This document shows, piece after piece, positions 9,901-18,585 of a stretch of DNA of 53,219 nucleotides. The translations under genes were made by a program, and so were the position numbers. Each line of letters opens with the position of its first letter. Positions within the stretch are counted from its first letter, which is position 1. Location of the stretch: contig JAGLCE010000023.1 of NCBI GenBank assembly GCA_023146365.1, forward strand, positions 1-53,219, in the 5' to 3' direction. The notes beneath the pieces are model-generated. The model had not been told where the DNA came from. It saw only the letters and a program-made list of their open reading frames with translations, and made no database searches. Origin of the DNA: Endozoicomonadaceae bacterium. Lineage in GTDB: Bacteria > Pseudomonadota > Gammaproteobacteria > Pseudomonadales > Endozoicomonadaceae.

Positions 9901-9964
9901 TAACCAGCGACTAAAAATAAAGCACTCACCAGAGCAACCACTACGACATGTCACAGTCTCTTGA
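6932..9964 (+). CDS. Large membrane and coiled-coil protein of unknown function (1010 aa)
   Basis: I do not recognise a family. The first 350 residues are hydrophilic, with a Ser/Thr-rich low-complexity stretch around 200-340. Two hydrophobic segments follow near residues 381-405 and 408-435. Next comes a long charged helix rich in Lys/Glu/Gln, a likely coiled coil, at about 450-530. Further helical sequence leads to hydrophobic stretches near 752-780 and 790-813 that contain small-residue runs (ALSGSSTAGIFGIV). The C-terminal 100 residues are again helical and polar. There is no signal peptide. An internal membrane pair, coiled coils and no N-terminal leader resemble secreted translocator or membrane-inserting effector proteins, but that is inference. 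Codon use is more AT-rich than in flanking comM and ppk1. The start at 6932 is the first ATG, without a strong ribosome site. Confidence 0.75.
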   Translation: MKILRLNRMPLDCPLDPSHDSIHGSSSSPLFQCIFDNEKTTLINWNSYKLNHCNQPIDLYIQFINSLSKCGRQCIKLTNRSVVIQSRDEMRMACAFVLASNNRWHFKCAQGKVHLMTGLKGDVDESMLLDIQKWYNSQADELTYEFLLRGKRLPETFTEHIIKPYLKTIGIPNNDSPIPNHLCNEKRQHFFSSPITKKSFTESSDEQYMPSEPILSHSDPLANNTTIHADTAWLDDESHELDDRIDNALTEFNIKETSRKPIENSITAKRLMAVKHALLNRNQSDDKHESPVSTANAVASSDTSLTVETQTDSRSLPPTIADSHVLPQQAACATLEQVSTEAFLNDADRQYMFQKALKTRHNLLKKSRQFLDVVTQWVCRNKRCIIFQLTELGAGLAVNIILASLISLSIGSTIIISSFFILTLASAIIFWFTVDNIIYFVKTKWHHHRSEKLRKQIRKLEENIDIYCEKIKTIRTQLQSKTIKPDMAQKLEVVLTENLALLQQSEITLKQHKHKLLKSLMFLSGEVNITDALIKERREFDAIAKKISKLKHAASDSFEDAVLYETAMAELKYQQTCLKDAMKPVTESIILALEVYTQDKASIEKDISTLLESGTGKLNLFEDMNNEELGQIFSTIIDKKGKKSSHLTLHKIRSFLCKPSLIETMITHDVKKSMYNKHKLLGLQCEIASQIGPENYTETEIEDNLVYWNPNMYVANLMSRAQAGIQTKQVLDEQVKKLETQAVKQVIKGVSKSIVAYVVFQLQRIPYQLYQAGTIMALLSGIRPSAKKLFGAALSGSSTAGIFGIVTWACVSRVSRIFNTWNNQVNQAITAVRENHMTNYSDPYPLKNIPDWMALKESSTRDHQGHSIVRTREQMGYFNTGVLDDNLAQSLTENEWRSLRRQAKYAFGDATALINEFQEVKSKLSTLTNQLSQEHLAAKNEGRQMVHNNASREEVARLLLSYNLLVQRIQQTIKTIQQANYECVRHVNRINQRLKIKHSPEQPLRHVTVS

Positions 9965-9985
9965 GATGGCAACAGCAGACGTGGA

Positions 9986-12112
9986 TTAGCTTGCCAGCGA
10001 CTCTAATAGTGTCCCTTGAGCATTTCTAGGCTTCTGATTTCTTGTCGGGCGGTTCTGCTCGTAACTGCCGTCAGATAGCAGTCTCCAACTGCCGGTATTG
10101 TCAGTCAGGTACAGATCCAACTCTTTCTTGATACGGCTGGCAAGCCTGGGACTCTCTATAGGGAAACAAGCTTCCACTCGGTGATCCATATTTCGAATCA
10201 TTAGGTCGGCGCTGGAGCAGAACACCTTGGGATTTGTATCATTTTGAAAAAAATAAGCTCGAGTATGTTCCAAAAATCGACCAACAATAGAGCGAACGTA
10301 GATATTATCGGATAACCCCTCAATGCTGGGACGCAGACTACAGATACCACGAATCACCAGATCAATCTTCACTCCTGCCTGAGATGCCTTATAGAGCGCC
10401 CTGATAATATTCGCTTCTGTCAGCGCATTGGCCTTTAGAATAATGTGTGCCGTGCGCCCTGCTCGAGCGTGTTCTGCTTCCCAGTGAATCAGATCAATCA
10501 GGCTTTTCTTCAATGTAAACGGGGCATGGAAGAGCTTCTTTACCCGCACGACCTTACCCATGCCGGTTAACTGCTGAAAGACCTTGTGGATATCATTGGT
10601 CAGATCCTTGTCACAGGTCATCAGACTATAGTCGGTATAGCGCCGAGCATTAGCCGCATGGTAGTTGCCTGTACCAAGATGAGCATAGCGGACGATATTG
10701 CGGCCTTCCCGGCGAACAATCAGCATCAGCTTGGTATGAGTCTTGTAGCCAACGACACCATAGACGACAACGGCACCGGCTTCCTGAAGACGTCGGGCTA
10801 GCTTGAGGTTTTCCTCTTCACTAAAGCGTGCTCGGATCTCCACCACAACCGTTACTTCTTTACCGTGTCGCGCAGCATCAACCAAAGCATCGACCATCTC
10901 AGAGCTGGCTCCAGTACGATACAAAGTCTGCTTGATCGCCAAGACGTGAGGATCCTTGGCAGCTTGACGTAATAGATCAACCACCGGAGTAAACGTCTGG
11001 AACGGATGCAGGAGAAGAATATCTTCTTTTTGTATAGCATCGAACCATCGGTCACTGCTTTTTGGCAACCCTTTTGGAAAACCAGGGGTAAATGGTTTGA
11101 ATTGCAAATGGCCGTGGTTCGGTGAGTTGCAGACATCCATCAGACGCATGAGATTAACAGGGCCGCTCACCTCATATCGTTCATCTTCTGCCAAAGCAAA
11201 TTGGCGTAGCAGGAAATCAGACAAGTGTCGTGGACAGTGATCAGCCACCTCTAAACGAACCGCATCACCATAACGGCGTGCCAACAGTTCTCCCTGTAGT
11301 GCCGAGGCTAGATCATCCACTTCGTCATCGAGACTCAGGTCGCTGTTGCGGGTAATCCGGAATTGATAACAGCCCTTAATGATCATACCGGGGAACAGAT
11401 CTTTGGCATGCAAGTGAATAATAGACGACAGAAACATATAGTTATCACCTCCCTCCTCGCAGATGCTCTCTGGAAGAGAGACAATACGAGGCAGGGAGCG
11501 AGGTACAGGGATAATCGCCATACCGGTCTCCCGACCGAAAGCGTCTTTTCCTTCCAGTTCGACGATGAAATTTAGAATCTTATTAGCCAGTCGTGGAAAT
11601 GGGTGTGCCGGATCCAGGCCGATGGGACTGATGGTCGGCATGACCTGCTGGAAGAAAAAGATTTTGACCCAGCTAATTTGCTTTTCTGTCAATCGCTGAC
11701 GACGGACGAAACGGATTCCCTCCTCAGCCAAGGCGGGCAGTATGATCTCATTAAGCATGACGTACTGGCGACAGACATGCTCATGAGTCAAGCGACTGAT
11801 CTCTTTCAAAACCTCTATTGGGTGGATACCGTCCAATCCGACCTGCTCTCGTGCGAATTCAATCTGCTGCTTGAGGCCAGAGACCCGAATCTCAAAGAAT
11901 TCATCCATGTTACTAGAGAAAATCAGCAAATAACGAAGACGCTCCAATAAGGGGTAGTCTTCATTAACTGCCTGTTCAAGCACTCGAATATTGAATTGCA
12001 GATGACTGAGCTCCCGATTGATATAATATTCTGGGTTATTTAGATCACCGACGATCGGAGGAGTCGGGATATCAGCAGTATCATGCTCGGTGGAGCTGAC
12101 ATTTTCTGTCAT
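9986..12112 (-). CDS. ppk1: Polyphosphate kinase 1
   Basis: Polyphosphate kinase makes long-chain polyphosphate reversibly from ATP through a phosphohistidine enzyme. The 708-residue product is within the family range. The N-terminal domain (YYINRELSHLQFNIRVLEQA) and the head domain precede two phospholipase-D-like catalytic halves. The autophosphorylated His lies in YKTHTKLML near residue 460, followed by YAHLGTGNYH. The second His lies in FLEHTRAYFF near residue 625, followed by SSADLMIRNMDHRVE. Polyphosphate supports stress resistance and virulence in many bacteria. The gene is separated from hemB upstream by about 85 bp and could be read with it. Nothing is missing. Confidence 0.97.
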   Translation of the reverse strand: MTENVSSTEHDTADIPTPPIVGDLNNPEYYINRELSHLQFNIRVLEQAVNEDYPLLERLRYLLIFSSNMDEFFEIRVSGLKQQIEFAREQVGLDGIHPIEVLKEISRLTHEHVCRQYVMLNEIILPALAEEGIRFVRRQRLTEKQISWVKIFFFQQVMPTISPIGLDPAHPFPRLANKILNFIVELEGKDAFGRETGMAIIPVPRSLPRIVSLPESICEEGGDNYMFLSSIIHLHAKDLFPGMIIKGCYQFRITRNSDLSLDDEVDDLASALQGELLARRYGDAVRLEVADHCPRHLSDFLLRQFALAEDERYEVSGPVNLMRLMDVCNSPNHGHLQFKPFTPGFPKGLPKSSDRWFDAIQKEDILLLHPFQTFTPVVDLLRQAAKDPHVLAIKQTLYRTGASSEMVDALVDAARHGKEVTVVVEIRARFSEEENLKLARRLQEAGAVVVYGVVGYKTHTKLMLIVRREGRNIVRYAHLGTGNYHAANARRYTDYSLMTCDKDLTNDIHKVFQQLTGMGKVVRVKKLFHAPFTLKKSLIDLIHWEAEHARAGRTAHIILKANALTEANIIRALYKASQAGVKIDLVIRGICSLRPSIEGLSDNIYVRSIVGRFLEHTRAYFFQNDTNPKVFCSSADLMIRNMDHRVEACFPIESPRLASRIKKELDLYLTDNTGSWRLLSDGSYEQNRPTRNQKPRNAQGTLLESLAS

Positions 12113-12198
12113 GAATCCCCCTTAATTATTATGATGCTCAAGTATGACGATTGTCGTAAACCAACCTTACAGTATCACAATCACCTCCCAAGCTGTTG

Positions 12199-13209
12199 TC
12201 AAACTTTGGTGGACAACAACAGGGCGGCTTTCACTGCGTAGTAGGTCAGGATGGCGTCGGCACCTGCCCGCTTAAAGGCGATCAGCGATTCCATCATCAC
12301 CTGCTCTTCTTTCAGCCAGCCATTCTGAACAGCTGCCATTTGCATGGCATACTCACCGCTAACCTGGTACACAAAGGTGGGCACCTTGAACTCCGTTTTG
12401 ACTCGATGAACGATATCCAGATAAGGCATGCCGGGCTTGATCATAACCATATCAGCGCCTTCCTGGAGATCTAGTGCGACTTCGTGCAACGCTTCATCAC
12501 TGTTGGCCGAGTCCATCTGATAATTAAACTTATTACTTCCGTCCAAGTGGCTGGCGGAGCCAATCGCATCGCGGAAAGGGCCGTAATAACAGGAAGCATA
12601 CTTAGCTGAATATGCCAGAATTCGAGTGCTGACCTTACTGTCGTTTTCCAGAGCGGCACGAATAGCACCAATACGGCCATCCATCATATCCGATGGAGCG
12701 ACGATATCTGCGCCAGCCTCGGCATGAGAAAGTGCCTGCTTCACCAGCGCTTCAACGGTTTCATCATTCATGACGTAACCATTCTTATCAATAACGCCAT
12801 CCTGCCCATGGGTCGTGAAAGGATCAAGGGCAACATCCGTGATCAAACCCAGCTGCGGAAACTGTTCTTTCAAGGCACGAACCGCACGTTGAACCAAGCC
12901 TTCCGAGTTCCAAGCCTCATGGGCGTTCAGTGATCTTTTCTCGGCAGGTATGACAGGAAAGAGGGCAACGGCTGGAATCCCCAGATCAACCCAGTGCTCC
13001 GCATCCTTAAGCAGCTCATTCACACTCAGGCGTTCGATGCCAGGCATAGATGTGCAGTCATCACGTTGATCCTGACCTTCGAGGACAAATACTGGATAAA
13101 TCAAGTCATCAACAGTAAGTCTATTTTCCCGCATAAGACGACGGGAGAAGTCATCGTAACGCATACGACGAGCTCGTGTGAAGGGGAAAGAGCGTTGAGC
13201 AAGTTGCAC
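12199..13209 (-). CDS. hemB: Delta-aminolevulinic acid dehydratase (porphobilinogen synthase)
   Basis: HemB condenses two 5-aminolevulinate molecules to porphobilinogen in tetrapyrrole synthesis. The 336-residue product is full length. The Schiff-base lysines lie in YSAKYAS (near residue 201) and MIKPGMPYLD (near 254). The segment DVALDPFTTHGQDG replaces the cysteine-rich zinc site of E. coli-type enzymes, so this is the magnesium-dependent type known from Pseudomonas. The N-terminal arm (RRMRYDDFSRRLMRENRL) that builds the octamer is present. The gene reads in the same direction as ppk1 downstream and rpe upstream, but gaps of about 85 and 200 bp make a single operon uncertain. Confidence 0.97.
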   Translation of the reverse strand: MQLAQRSFPFTRARRMRYDDFSRRLMRENRLTVDDLIYPVFVLEGQDQRDDCTSMPGIERLSVNELLKDAEHWVDLGIPAVALFPVIPAEKRSLNAHEAWNSEGLVQRAVRALKEQFPQLGLITDVALDPFTTHGQDGVIDKNGYVMNDETVEALVKQALSHAEAGADIVAPSDMMDGRIGAIRAALENDSKVSTRILAYSAKYASCYYGPFRDAIGSASHLDGSNKFNYQMDSANSDEALHEVALDLQEGADMVMIKPGMPYLDIVHRVKTEFKVPTFVYQVSGEYAMQMAAVQNGWLKEEQVMMESLIAFKRAGADAILTYYAVKAALLLSTKV

Positions 13210-13414
13210 GATTTACGTCCTTACGCGTCCACAGATTCTGAGGACGAAAGCGTTATTATGGATGGTTTGGCCGATAAATTGAATGATTAATCAGGTATCC
13301 GTTTTTACTGGACAATTACCGCTCACAAACCTCAACGGCTCACCCTGCCGCACCTTATTCGATCCATTCCAATTCACTCTAAAGAGGCAGCAAACGCTTA
13401 TGCGATGGAAAGGA

Positions 13415-14089
13415 CTAACGAGCAATGCTGGCTAGTTCATCACGCATTTTCGCAATCACAGCGTTGTAATCATCTTGACCAAAAATAGCAGAGCCGGCCA
13501 CAAAGGTATCAGCACCCGCTCCTGCAATCTCACGAATATTTTCCACGCCGACACCACCATCCACTTCCAGCCGAATATCCATACCACTGTCGTTAATCAG
13601 CTGACGCACTCGGCGCAACTTACCCAGAGTGGACGGAATGAATGACTGGCCACCAAAGCCAGGGTTCACGGACATCAGCAGGATCACATCCAACCGATCC
13701 ATCACATACTCCAGACAATCCGGTGTGGTGGCCGGATTCAGCGCCAGACCCGCTTTGCAACCGCCATCACGAATCATCTGCAAACTGCGATCCACATGTT
13801 CACTGGCCTCTGGATGAAACGTGACGTAGCTCGCACCAGCTTCAATGAAATCACCAATCATTCGATCGACCGGCTTCACCATCAGATGCACATCAATCGG
13901 CGCAGTAATACCGAATTGACGCAAGACCCGACACACCATCGGGCCGATGGTCAGGTTAGGTACATAGTGATTATCCATGACATCGAAATGGATAAGGTCG
14001 GCACCGGCATCCAGAACAGCCTGAACCTCTTCACCCAAACGGGCAAAGTTAGCAGACAATATACTGGGAGCAATCAAAAAAGGCTTCAT
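13415..14089 (-). CDS. rpe: Ribulose-phosphate 3-epimerase
   Basis: Rpe interconverts ribulose 5-phosphate and xylulose 5-phosphate in the pentose phosphate pathway, using a bound divalent metal. The 224-residue TIM barrel carries every signature block: IAPSILSANFARLG at the start, HFDVMDNHYVPNLT with its catalytic Asp and metal-binding His, DVHLMV, MSVNPGFGGQSF, and the second catalytic Asp in EVDGGV, followed by GADTFVAGSAIF in the phosphate-binding region. It stands alone; gph and trpE, which often follow it in related genomes, are absent here. Upstream lies a deleted IS5-type element. Confidence 0.97.
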   Translation of the reverse strand: MKPFLIAPSILSANFARLGEEVQAVLDAGADLIHFDVMDNHYVPNLTIGPMVCRVLRQFGITAPIDVHLMVKPVDRMIGDFIEAGASYVTFHPEASEHVDRSLQMIRDGGCKAGLALNPATTPDCLEYVMDRLDVILLMSVNPGFGGQSFIPSTLGKLRRVRQLINDSGMDIRLEVDGGVGVENIREIAGAGADTFVAGSAIFGQDDYNAVIAKMRDELASIAR

Positions 14090-14233
14090 TAAAACTCCGT
14101 AGCGAATGTAATTCCGAAAACTCGACTATTCTACTGTATTCGACCGATCAGTTTCTAATACTCAATACTCCTTGACGATTTTTCTAATGCTCATGAAGGC
14201 TTATGCAATAAAAAACACCTACAATATCATAGT

Positions 14234-14696
14234 GAGACCTCAGCATAACTCAACAAAGCCAACCATACTCTGGTAAAAAACAGGCTGCCCCAGCTACCCT
14301 TCGGCTGACGTTGTTTCGGGCTTTATTGCTTGGGACATGGTATCCCTTGTCCGATGTGCAGTTGGCTCAATGCTCAAAAAGAGATTACGGGCTTGCCAGA
14401 ACTCGGTTCATGGGTCTTGCTAAACATGCGCCGATTTTTGGACTGGCCGCTATGGTAGCGAACATTCGCAAAGGCACTCAGATTTTGGTGCTCTATGGTG
14501 TGCCAAAACCATGCTCTACGGAATAGGTATCGAAAACCGTTGCAAAGCACTAGAAACAGATATAAAACCGATTATTTGGCGTTAAATGCCCCAATGAGTT
14601 TCGTCATGGGTAATGAGTTTCGTAATGGGTGACAAGACAAGAGGAAAATTTAATGAGGGCGACTACTTACTTAGTTGCTAATTATGTTGAAGTCTC
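14234..14696 (+). mobile_element. Internally deleted IS5-type element with terminal inverted repeats
   Basis: The left end GAGACCTCAGCATAAC (from 14234) is an imperfect inverted copy of the right end, which reads TTATGTTGAAGTCTC and ends at 14696. The same terminus occurs at 139 and 37362. Between the ends, the frame at 14311-14526 encodes only a transposase C-terminus, with the IS5-like block YGLARTRFMGLAKHAPIFGL and then ANIRKGTQIL. The DDE core is missing, so the element could move only with a transposase from elsewhere. The rest of 14697-14909 is AT-rich and holds the promoter region of the next gene. Confidence 0.65.
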
Positions 14697-14909
14697 ATAA
14701 AGATATAGTCATACGCACTAACTGTTATAGACAGTAAAACTATCTAAATGATCATTAAATCTACACTAATGTGAACCAATACTGTTTGTTTTTGCTCTAA
14801 CTTTAGCAAGTGCTACCTCTTCTATCCATCTAACGAACTCAGATCAGATATAGTTCATCAGAAAAAAAACAGGGGACGTATCATATTTTTTTACTTACTG
14901 GAGTTACAC

Positions 14910-15890
14910 ATGAATACACTATTTGGAACTAAAAATATTAAAGCCATATTGTTCGCGAGCATAGGCTTAACCTTCGCTACACTATTTCCTAACGCAAGCT
15001 ATGCAGATAATACTACTGCGAATTCCATGCGCAACCTCGAAGAGTCCACACACTCCTCCATAACACAGGATGCTCTAAATAGAGGAATAACTTACCAGGG
15101 CATACTGGATGAGATCGCTCTATTTTGGCAAAAAATAACAGGTGGTTCAGGAGGCGATAAGACTCTAGTGCCTGCGCCTTACAACAAGGTGGTCGAACTG
15201 TATCAAAATGATGATTCATGGACTCAATTCATGCTAGAAAAAAATATTGCGGAGCTGCCAAAGTTTTACAATGATCAATCCATACTGGCTACATTCCCCT
15301 ACGATGAAAGCCAAAATATTGTTGGTGTCGACAATATTGCCGCCCTGTTTGCAAACAATATTTTCAGTTTGTCTGGAGATCTGAAACTTACAACAACTCC
15401 TGTAGCTAGGGTTGTCTCTCAGGATGTCGGTTTAATCATCAAGCAATGGAACGTGGACAATAATTCTCGCTCCTTTGAAGGGATGTCGATCCAATTACTC
15501 ACTTATAACGACAACGACCACCAATGGAGCCGTCTGATCGATCTTGAAGCCAATAATATTACAAAGCCTGCAGAGTTTAACACAACACAGGGTGATATCG
15601 ACAATGACAATTCTGCCTTTGACTATCTAGCTGACCGCATGCTCTCATCAATGGAAAATACCAAACAGGTTAAGGTTAATCTAGACTCTCCGATGACTGC
15701 AGTTACGTATGACGATTCTGAAGCCTCTATTACGACTATCGCAGTCATTCCTCATGAAGATTACGGCCTGCTGATTGCCCGTGTCGTTAATGGCCAAGGT
15801 CAATACCTGACATTCAATGCTGTCAAACACACTGAGGATGGCTGGGAAGTAGTCATTCATGCTAGGACGGCACTGAGCACCACGAACTAA
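14910..15890 (+). CDS. Secreted protein with NTF2/SnoaL-like domain
   Basis: A 326-residue protein with a clear signal peptide: a positive start, a hydrophobic core (AILFASIGLTFATLF) and a likely cleavage after ASYA near residue 32. It should therefore be periplasmic or exported. From about residue 95 (YNKVVELYQNDDSWTQFML, then a FYNDQSILATFP segment and VGVDNIAALF) the pattern resembles the first half of SnoaL/NTF2-like domains: helix, short 'day and dose' segment, then strands. The middle and C-terminal parts are beta-rich. I do not recognise a named family, and the fold call is tentative. ATG 14910 has an upstream TGGAG site. A good terminator follows 20 bp after the stop codon. Confidence 0.75.
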   Translation: MNTLFGTKNIKAILFASIGLTFATLFPNASYADNTTANSMRNLEESTHSSITQDALNRGITYQGILDEIALFWQKITGGSGGDKTLVPAPYNKVVELYQNDDSWTQFMLEKNIAELPKFYNDQSILATFPYDESQNIVGVDNIAALFANNIFSLSGDLKLTTTPVARVVSQDVGLIIKQWNVDNNSRSFEGMSIQLLTYNDNDHQWSRLIDLEANNITKPAEFNTTQGDIDNDNSAFDYLADRMLSSMENTKQVKVNLDSPMTAVTYDDSEASITTIAVIPHEDYGLLIARVVNGQGQYLTFNAVKHTEDGWEVVIHARTALSTTN

Positions 15891-15909
15891 TTAATTTTGT
15901 TATCTGATG

Positions 15910-15944
15910 AAAAAAGGGTTCGTCCGTTAGGGCTCTTTTTTTTA
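15910..15944. terminator. Bidirectional Rho-independent terminator
   Basis: AAAAAAGGGTTC (15910-15921) pairs with GGGCTCTTTTTT (15930-15941), with wobble pairs, across an 8-nt loop. A run of eight T (15936-15943) follows on the plus strand. The A-run at the left arm gives a T-run on the minus strand. It sits between the convergent secreted-protein gene and djlA, so it can serve both. Confidence 0.85.
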
Positions 15945-15953
15945 TACATTACG

Positions 15954-16784
15954 TTAACGTTTCTTTCTTTCTGTCTGAATCAGGTCGTAAGCCGCCTGAA
16001 TTTCCTGTGTCTTTTTCTTGGCCATTTCCATCATCTCTTCCGGCAAGCCCTTCGCTACTAACTTATCAGGGTGATGTCCACTCATCAGTTTCCGGTAAGC
16101 TCGCTTGACCTCCTTGTCAGTCGCATCTGGCGATACGCCCAGAGTGGCATAAGCCTCCTTCAGCTTGCTTCGATGATCCACCGTCTGCCGATAGCCATAT
16201 TGTTGCCGTTGATGACCGCCACCATTACGACTCGAATAAAAGCTTCTCTGCGCCAAAAAACTCTGATGCAGGATCTCGAAGGTAAGCTGCGTGACACCCA
16301 GACATTTACAGACCTCATGCAACACCTTCAGCTCTGCCTGACTCATCTGACCATCGGCATAAGCGGCCTGCAGCTGAAACTCCACAAACATCTTAATCAA
16401 GCTACCGGAAGTGGAGGCGTGGCGAAACGCTAGTAACGCTTCTTGAATATCACAGCCAGGGCTTTTTCCCCGGTTAAACCACTCAATCGCCTCTTGTCGC
16501 TGCTTAGACGACATACGCATCTCATTCATCAATGATGAAACTAGCTCTATCTCTTTTTCATTAACCCGACCATCTGCCTTAGCCAGCTTTCCCATTACCA
16601 GAAAGGTCGCTCGGAAAAAGACGCTCTGAGTATGGCGCTGACGAGTAGAATTCGGTCCCCGACCATAGATTATTCTCACTCGCTGGCTAAAAATCCAAGT
16701 TGCCAGACCAGCACCAAGCACGGCGCCAAAAGGTCCAGCAAAAACAAACCCAAAAAACGAAAATAATAAAATACTAAACCACAT
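15954..16784 (-). CDS. djlA: Co-chaperone DjlA
   Basis: DjlA is an inner-membrane J-domain protein that stimulates the ATPase of DnaK and affects envelope-stress signalling. The 276-residue product has one N-terminal membrane helix (WFSILLFSFFGFVFAGPFGA, with glycines typical of its dimerising segment). A TerB-like helical domain spans about residues 50-170 (MGKLAKADGRVNEKEIELV). A C-terminal J domain near 210-276 carries the HPD triplet in HHPDKL. Length is normal. It begins 3 bp after murU ends, so amgK-murU-djlA look like one operon. In some intracellular bacteria djlA is needed for stress survival. Confidence 0.95.
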   Translation of the reverse strand: MWFSILLFSFFGFVFAGPFGAVLGAGLATWIFSQRVRIIYGRGPNSTRQRHTQSVFFRATFLVMGKLAKADGRVNEKEIELVSSLMNEMRMSSKQRQEAIEWFNRGKSPGCDIQEALLAFRHASTSGSLIKMFVEFQLQAAYADGQMSQAELKVLHEVCKCLGVTQLTFEILHQSFLAQRSFYSSRNGGGHQRQQYGYRQTVDHRSKLKEAYATLGVSPDATDKEVKRAYRKLMSGHHPDKLVAKGLPEEMMEMAKKKTQEIQAAYDLIQTERKKR

Positions 16785-16787
16785 GTT

Positions 16788-17522
16788 TTACTCGTTGGCC
16801 GGAATCAATCCAGCATTTAAATCCTGATTTAGCTGCTGCAAACGTTCCGGAACCCCTACATCCAGCCAATAACCGGTATAGTGTTCTCCAGTCACCCGTC
16901 CCTCAGCTACAGCCGCATACAACAGCGGTGCCAAGGGAAATCGCCTGAGCTGACACGCCTTGAATAACTCAGGGGACAAAATGCTGATGCCGCTATAAGT
17001 GAGCGCTGTGCCCTTTGTCTGTTTCGGTAACACTACATTGCCATCACATAACCCAAAATCCCCCTCTGGTCGATGATCCGGCTTATTCACCAACACAAGA
17101 TGAGCCAGACTATGTATGGGCATCTGCAGTAATTTAAAGGAAAGACGAATAAAAACATCGGCATTGACCAGCAAAAATGGCTGATCACCGAGTAACGGCA
17201 ACGCCTTCAACAGAGCACCTCCGGTCTCCAGAGGCTCATCTTCACAGGACCAATGAATATTCATTCCCCAACGACCTCCACTCCCCAGTGTCGCCTCCAG
17301 CTGATTCCCAAGCCAGGCATGGTTGATCACGACATGCTTGAAGCCGTCTCGTTCCAGCTGCTCAAGGTGATACTCAATCAACGCTTTCCCGCCTGCCTGT
17401 AACAGCGGTTTAGGTGTTGTCAGAGTTAACGGCCGCATCCGCTTACCAAGCCCTGCGGCCAAGATCATCACCGCCATCGGTGAATGAGTTAATCCTTCGT
17501 TCTCTGACATCCTGTTACTCAT
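16788..17522 (-). CDS. murU: N-acetylmuramate alpha-1-phosphate uridylyltransferase
   Basis: MurU converts MurNAc-alpha-1-phosphate to UDP-MurNAc in the peptidoglycan recycling route that bypasses de novo synthesis and fosfomycin. The 244-residue nucleotidyltransferase has the signature ILAAGLGKRMRPLT near residue 20, then KPLLQAGGKALIEY, the LLVNADVFI metal-binding segment and a C-terminal GYWLDVGVPERL. It overlaps the end of the kinase gene amgK by 8 bp, the classical pair in Pseudomonas. Both functions are used after MurNAc is released from recycled wall fragments. Start MSNRMSE; the second Met is an alternative. Confidence 0.95.
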   Translation of the reverse strand: MSNRMSENEGLTHSPMAVMILAAGLGKRMRPLTLTTPKPLLQAGGKALIEYHLEQLERDGFKHVVINHAWLGNQLEATLGSGGRWGMNIHWSCEDEPLETGGALLKALPLLGDQPFLLVNADVFIRLSFKLLQMPIHSLAHLVLVNKPDHRPEGDFGLCDGNVVLPKQTKGTALTYSGISILSPELFKACQLRRFPLAPLLYAAVAEGRVTGEHYTGYWLDVGVPERLQQLNQDLNAGLIPANE

Positions 17523-18585
17523 CGTTTAACTGATAATCATACCACCACGCCAGCTTTGCGAACCGTGACTGAATGTCACTGCGTAGCCAGTCTGCTTGTC
17601 TGGCCAGCTCTGGATAGCGATCACACACCCACAACAGGTAAGCAAACACCCGAGGCAACTCCTTCAGGTAATCGGACTTGCCGTCACGCAGCGACAGCCG
17701 TGCAAAAATACCCAACACTTTGACATGTCGCTGAACGCCTATCCAGTCAAACCAGCGAGTCACCGTAGCCTGATCATGAACCGCAAGCACATCAGAGCGC
17801 ATTCGGAAACTCTCCATCCAGCGGTAGACCTGTGATTGCGACCAGTCAATGTAGCAATCACGCAGTAATGACACCAGATCATAAGTCGCTGGGCCCATCA
17901 CAGCCCCTTGAAAATCAATAATACCCAGCCCTTCCGGTAAGACCATCAGGTTCCGAGAGTGGTAATCCCGATGCACGGGGATCTGAGGTTGCGCCTGTGC
18001 CGATGCCGTAAGCTGATGGAACAGATCATCCAACAATGCCCGCGTATCCTGCCCAATTGTCATACCCAATAGTTCTTTGAGACACCACTGAGGAAAAAGC
18101 TCCATCTCTTTATTCAGCATAATCGCATCAAATTCGGGCAGCGGACACACTTCATTAATCCTCACTTTCTGAAGAATCAGCAGATTTTTCAATGCTTCTT
18201 CATACAAGGGGCTGACTGTCTTCTCGTCAAGGGAATACTGCATAATCTCATTACCAAAATCCTCCAGCAGCATGTAACCACGGTCATAGTCAACGGCGAA
18301 AACAGCAGGCGTCCGCAAGCCTTGGCACCGCCAGCTGTTGGCAATGGTTACAAATGACCGACAATCTTCATACTCTGGCGATGCATCGACAACAATCCAG
18401 CTCTTGTCATCGGTCACTAGCGCAACATCATCACTATAAGCTCGAAAATACCGTCGGCAACCGGCGTCGCTTGGAATAGCTTCCAGATCTCTCCGAATCG
18501 GGTGACCGACTATTTGAGTCAATTGATCTGCACTCCAACGGCTAAGCTCCAAAAGTCGGTCGTCGGTCTGGCTGGACATAATCAC
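17515..18585 (-). CDS. amgK: N-acetylmuramate/N-acetylglucosamine anomeric kinase
   Basis: AmgK phosphorylates MurNAc (and GlcNAc) at the anomeric position, the first step of the MurU recycling route. The 356-residue protein belongs to the aminoglycoside-phosphotransferase-like fold. The catalytic loop is VHRDYHSRNLMV (Asp base near residue 205). The metal-binding Asp lies in IIDFQGAVMGPATYD, followed by LVSLLRD. It precedes and overlaps murU. Across a 322-bp gap it is divergent from lptD, an arrangement also found in Pseudomonas. Two starts, MIM and MSSQTD, are three residues or less apart. Confidence 0.95.
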   Translation of the reverse strand: MIMSSQTDDRLLELSRWSADQLTQIVGHPIRRDLEAIPSDAGCRRYFRAYSDDVALVTDDKSWIVVDASPEYEDCRSFVTIANSWRCQGLRTPAVFAVDYDRGYMLLEDFGNEIMQYSLDEKTVSPLYEEALKNLLILQKVRINEVCPLPEFDAIMLNKEMELFPQWCLKELLGMTIGQDTRALLDDLFHQLTASAQAQPQIPVHRDYHSRNLMVLPEGLGIIDFQGAVMGPATYDLVSLLRDCYIDWSQSQVYRWMESFRMRSDVLAVHDQATVTRWFDWIGVQRHVKVLGIFARLSLRDGKSDYLKELPRVFAYLLWVCDRYPELARQADWLRSDIQSRFAKLAWWYDYQLNDE

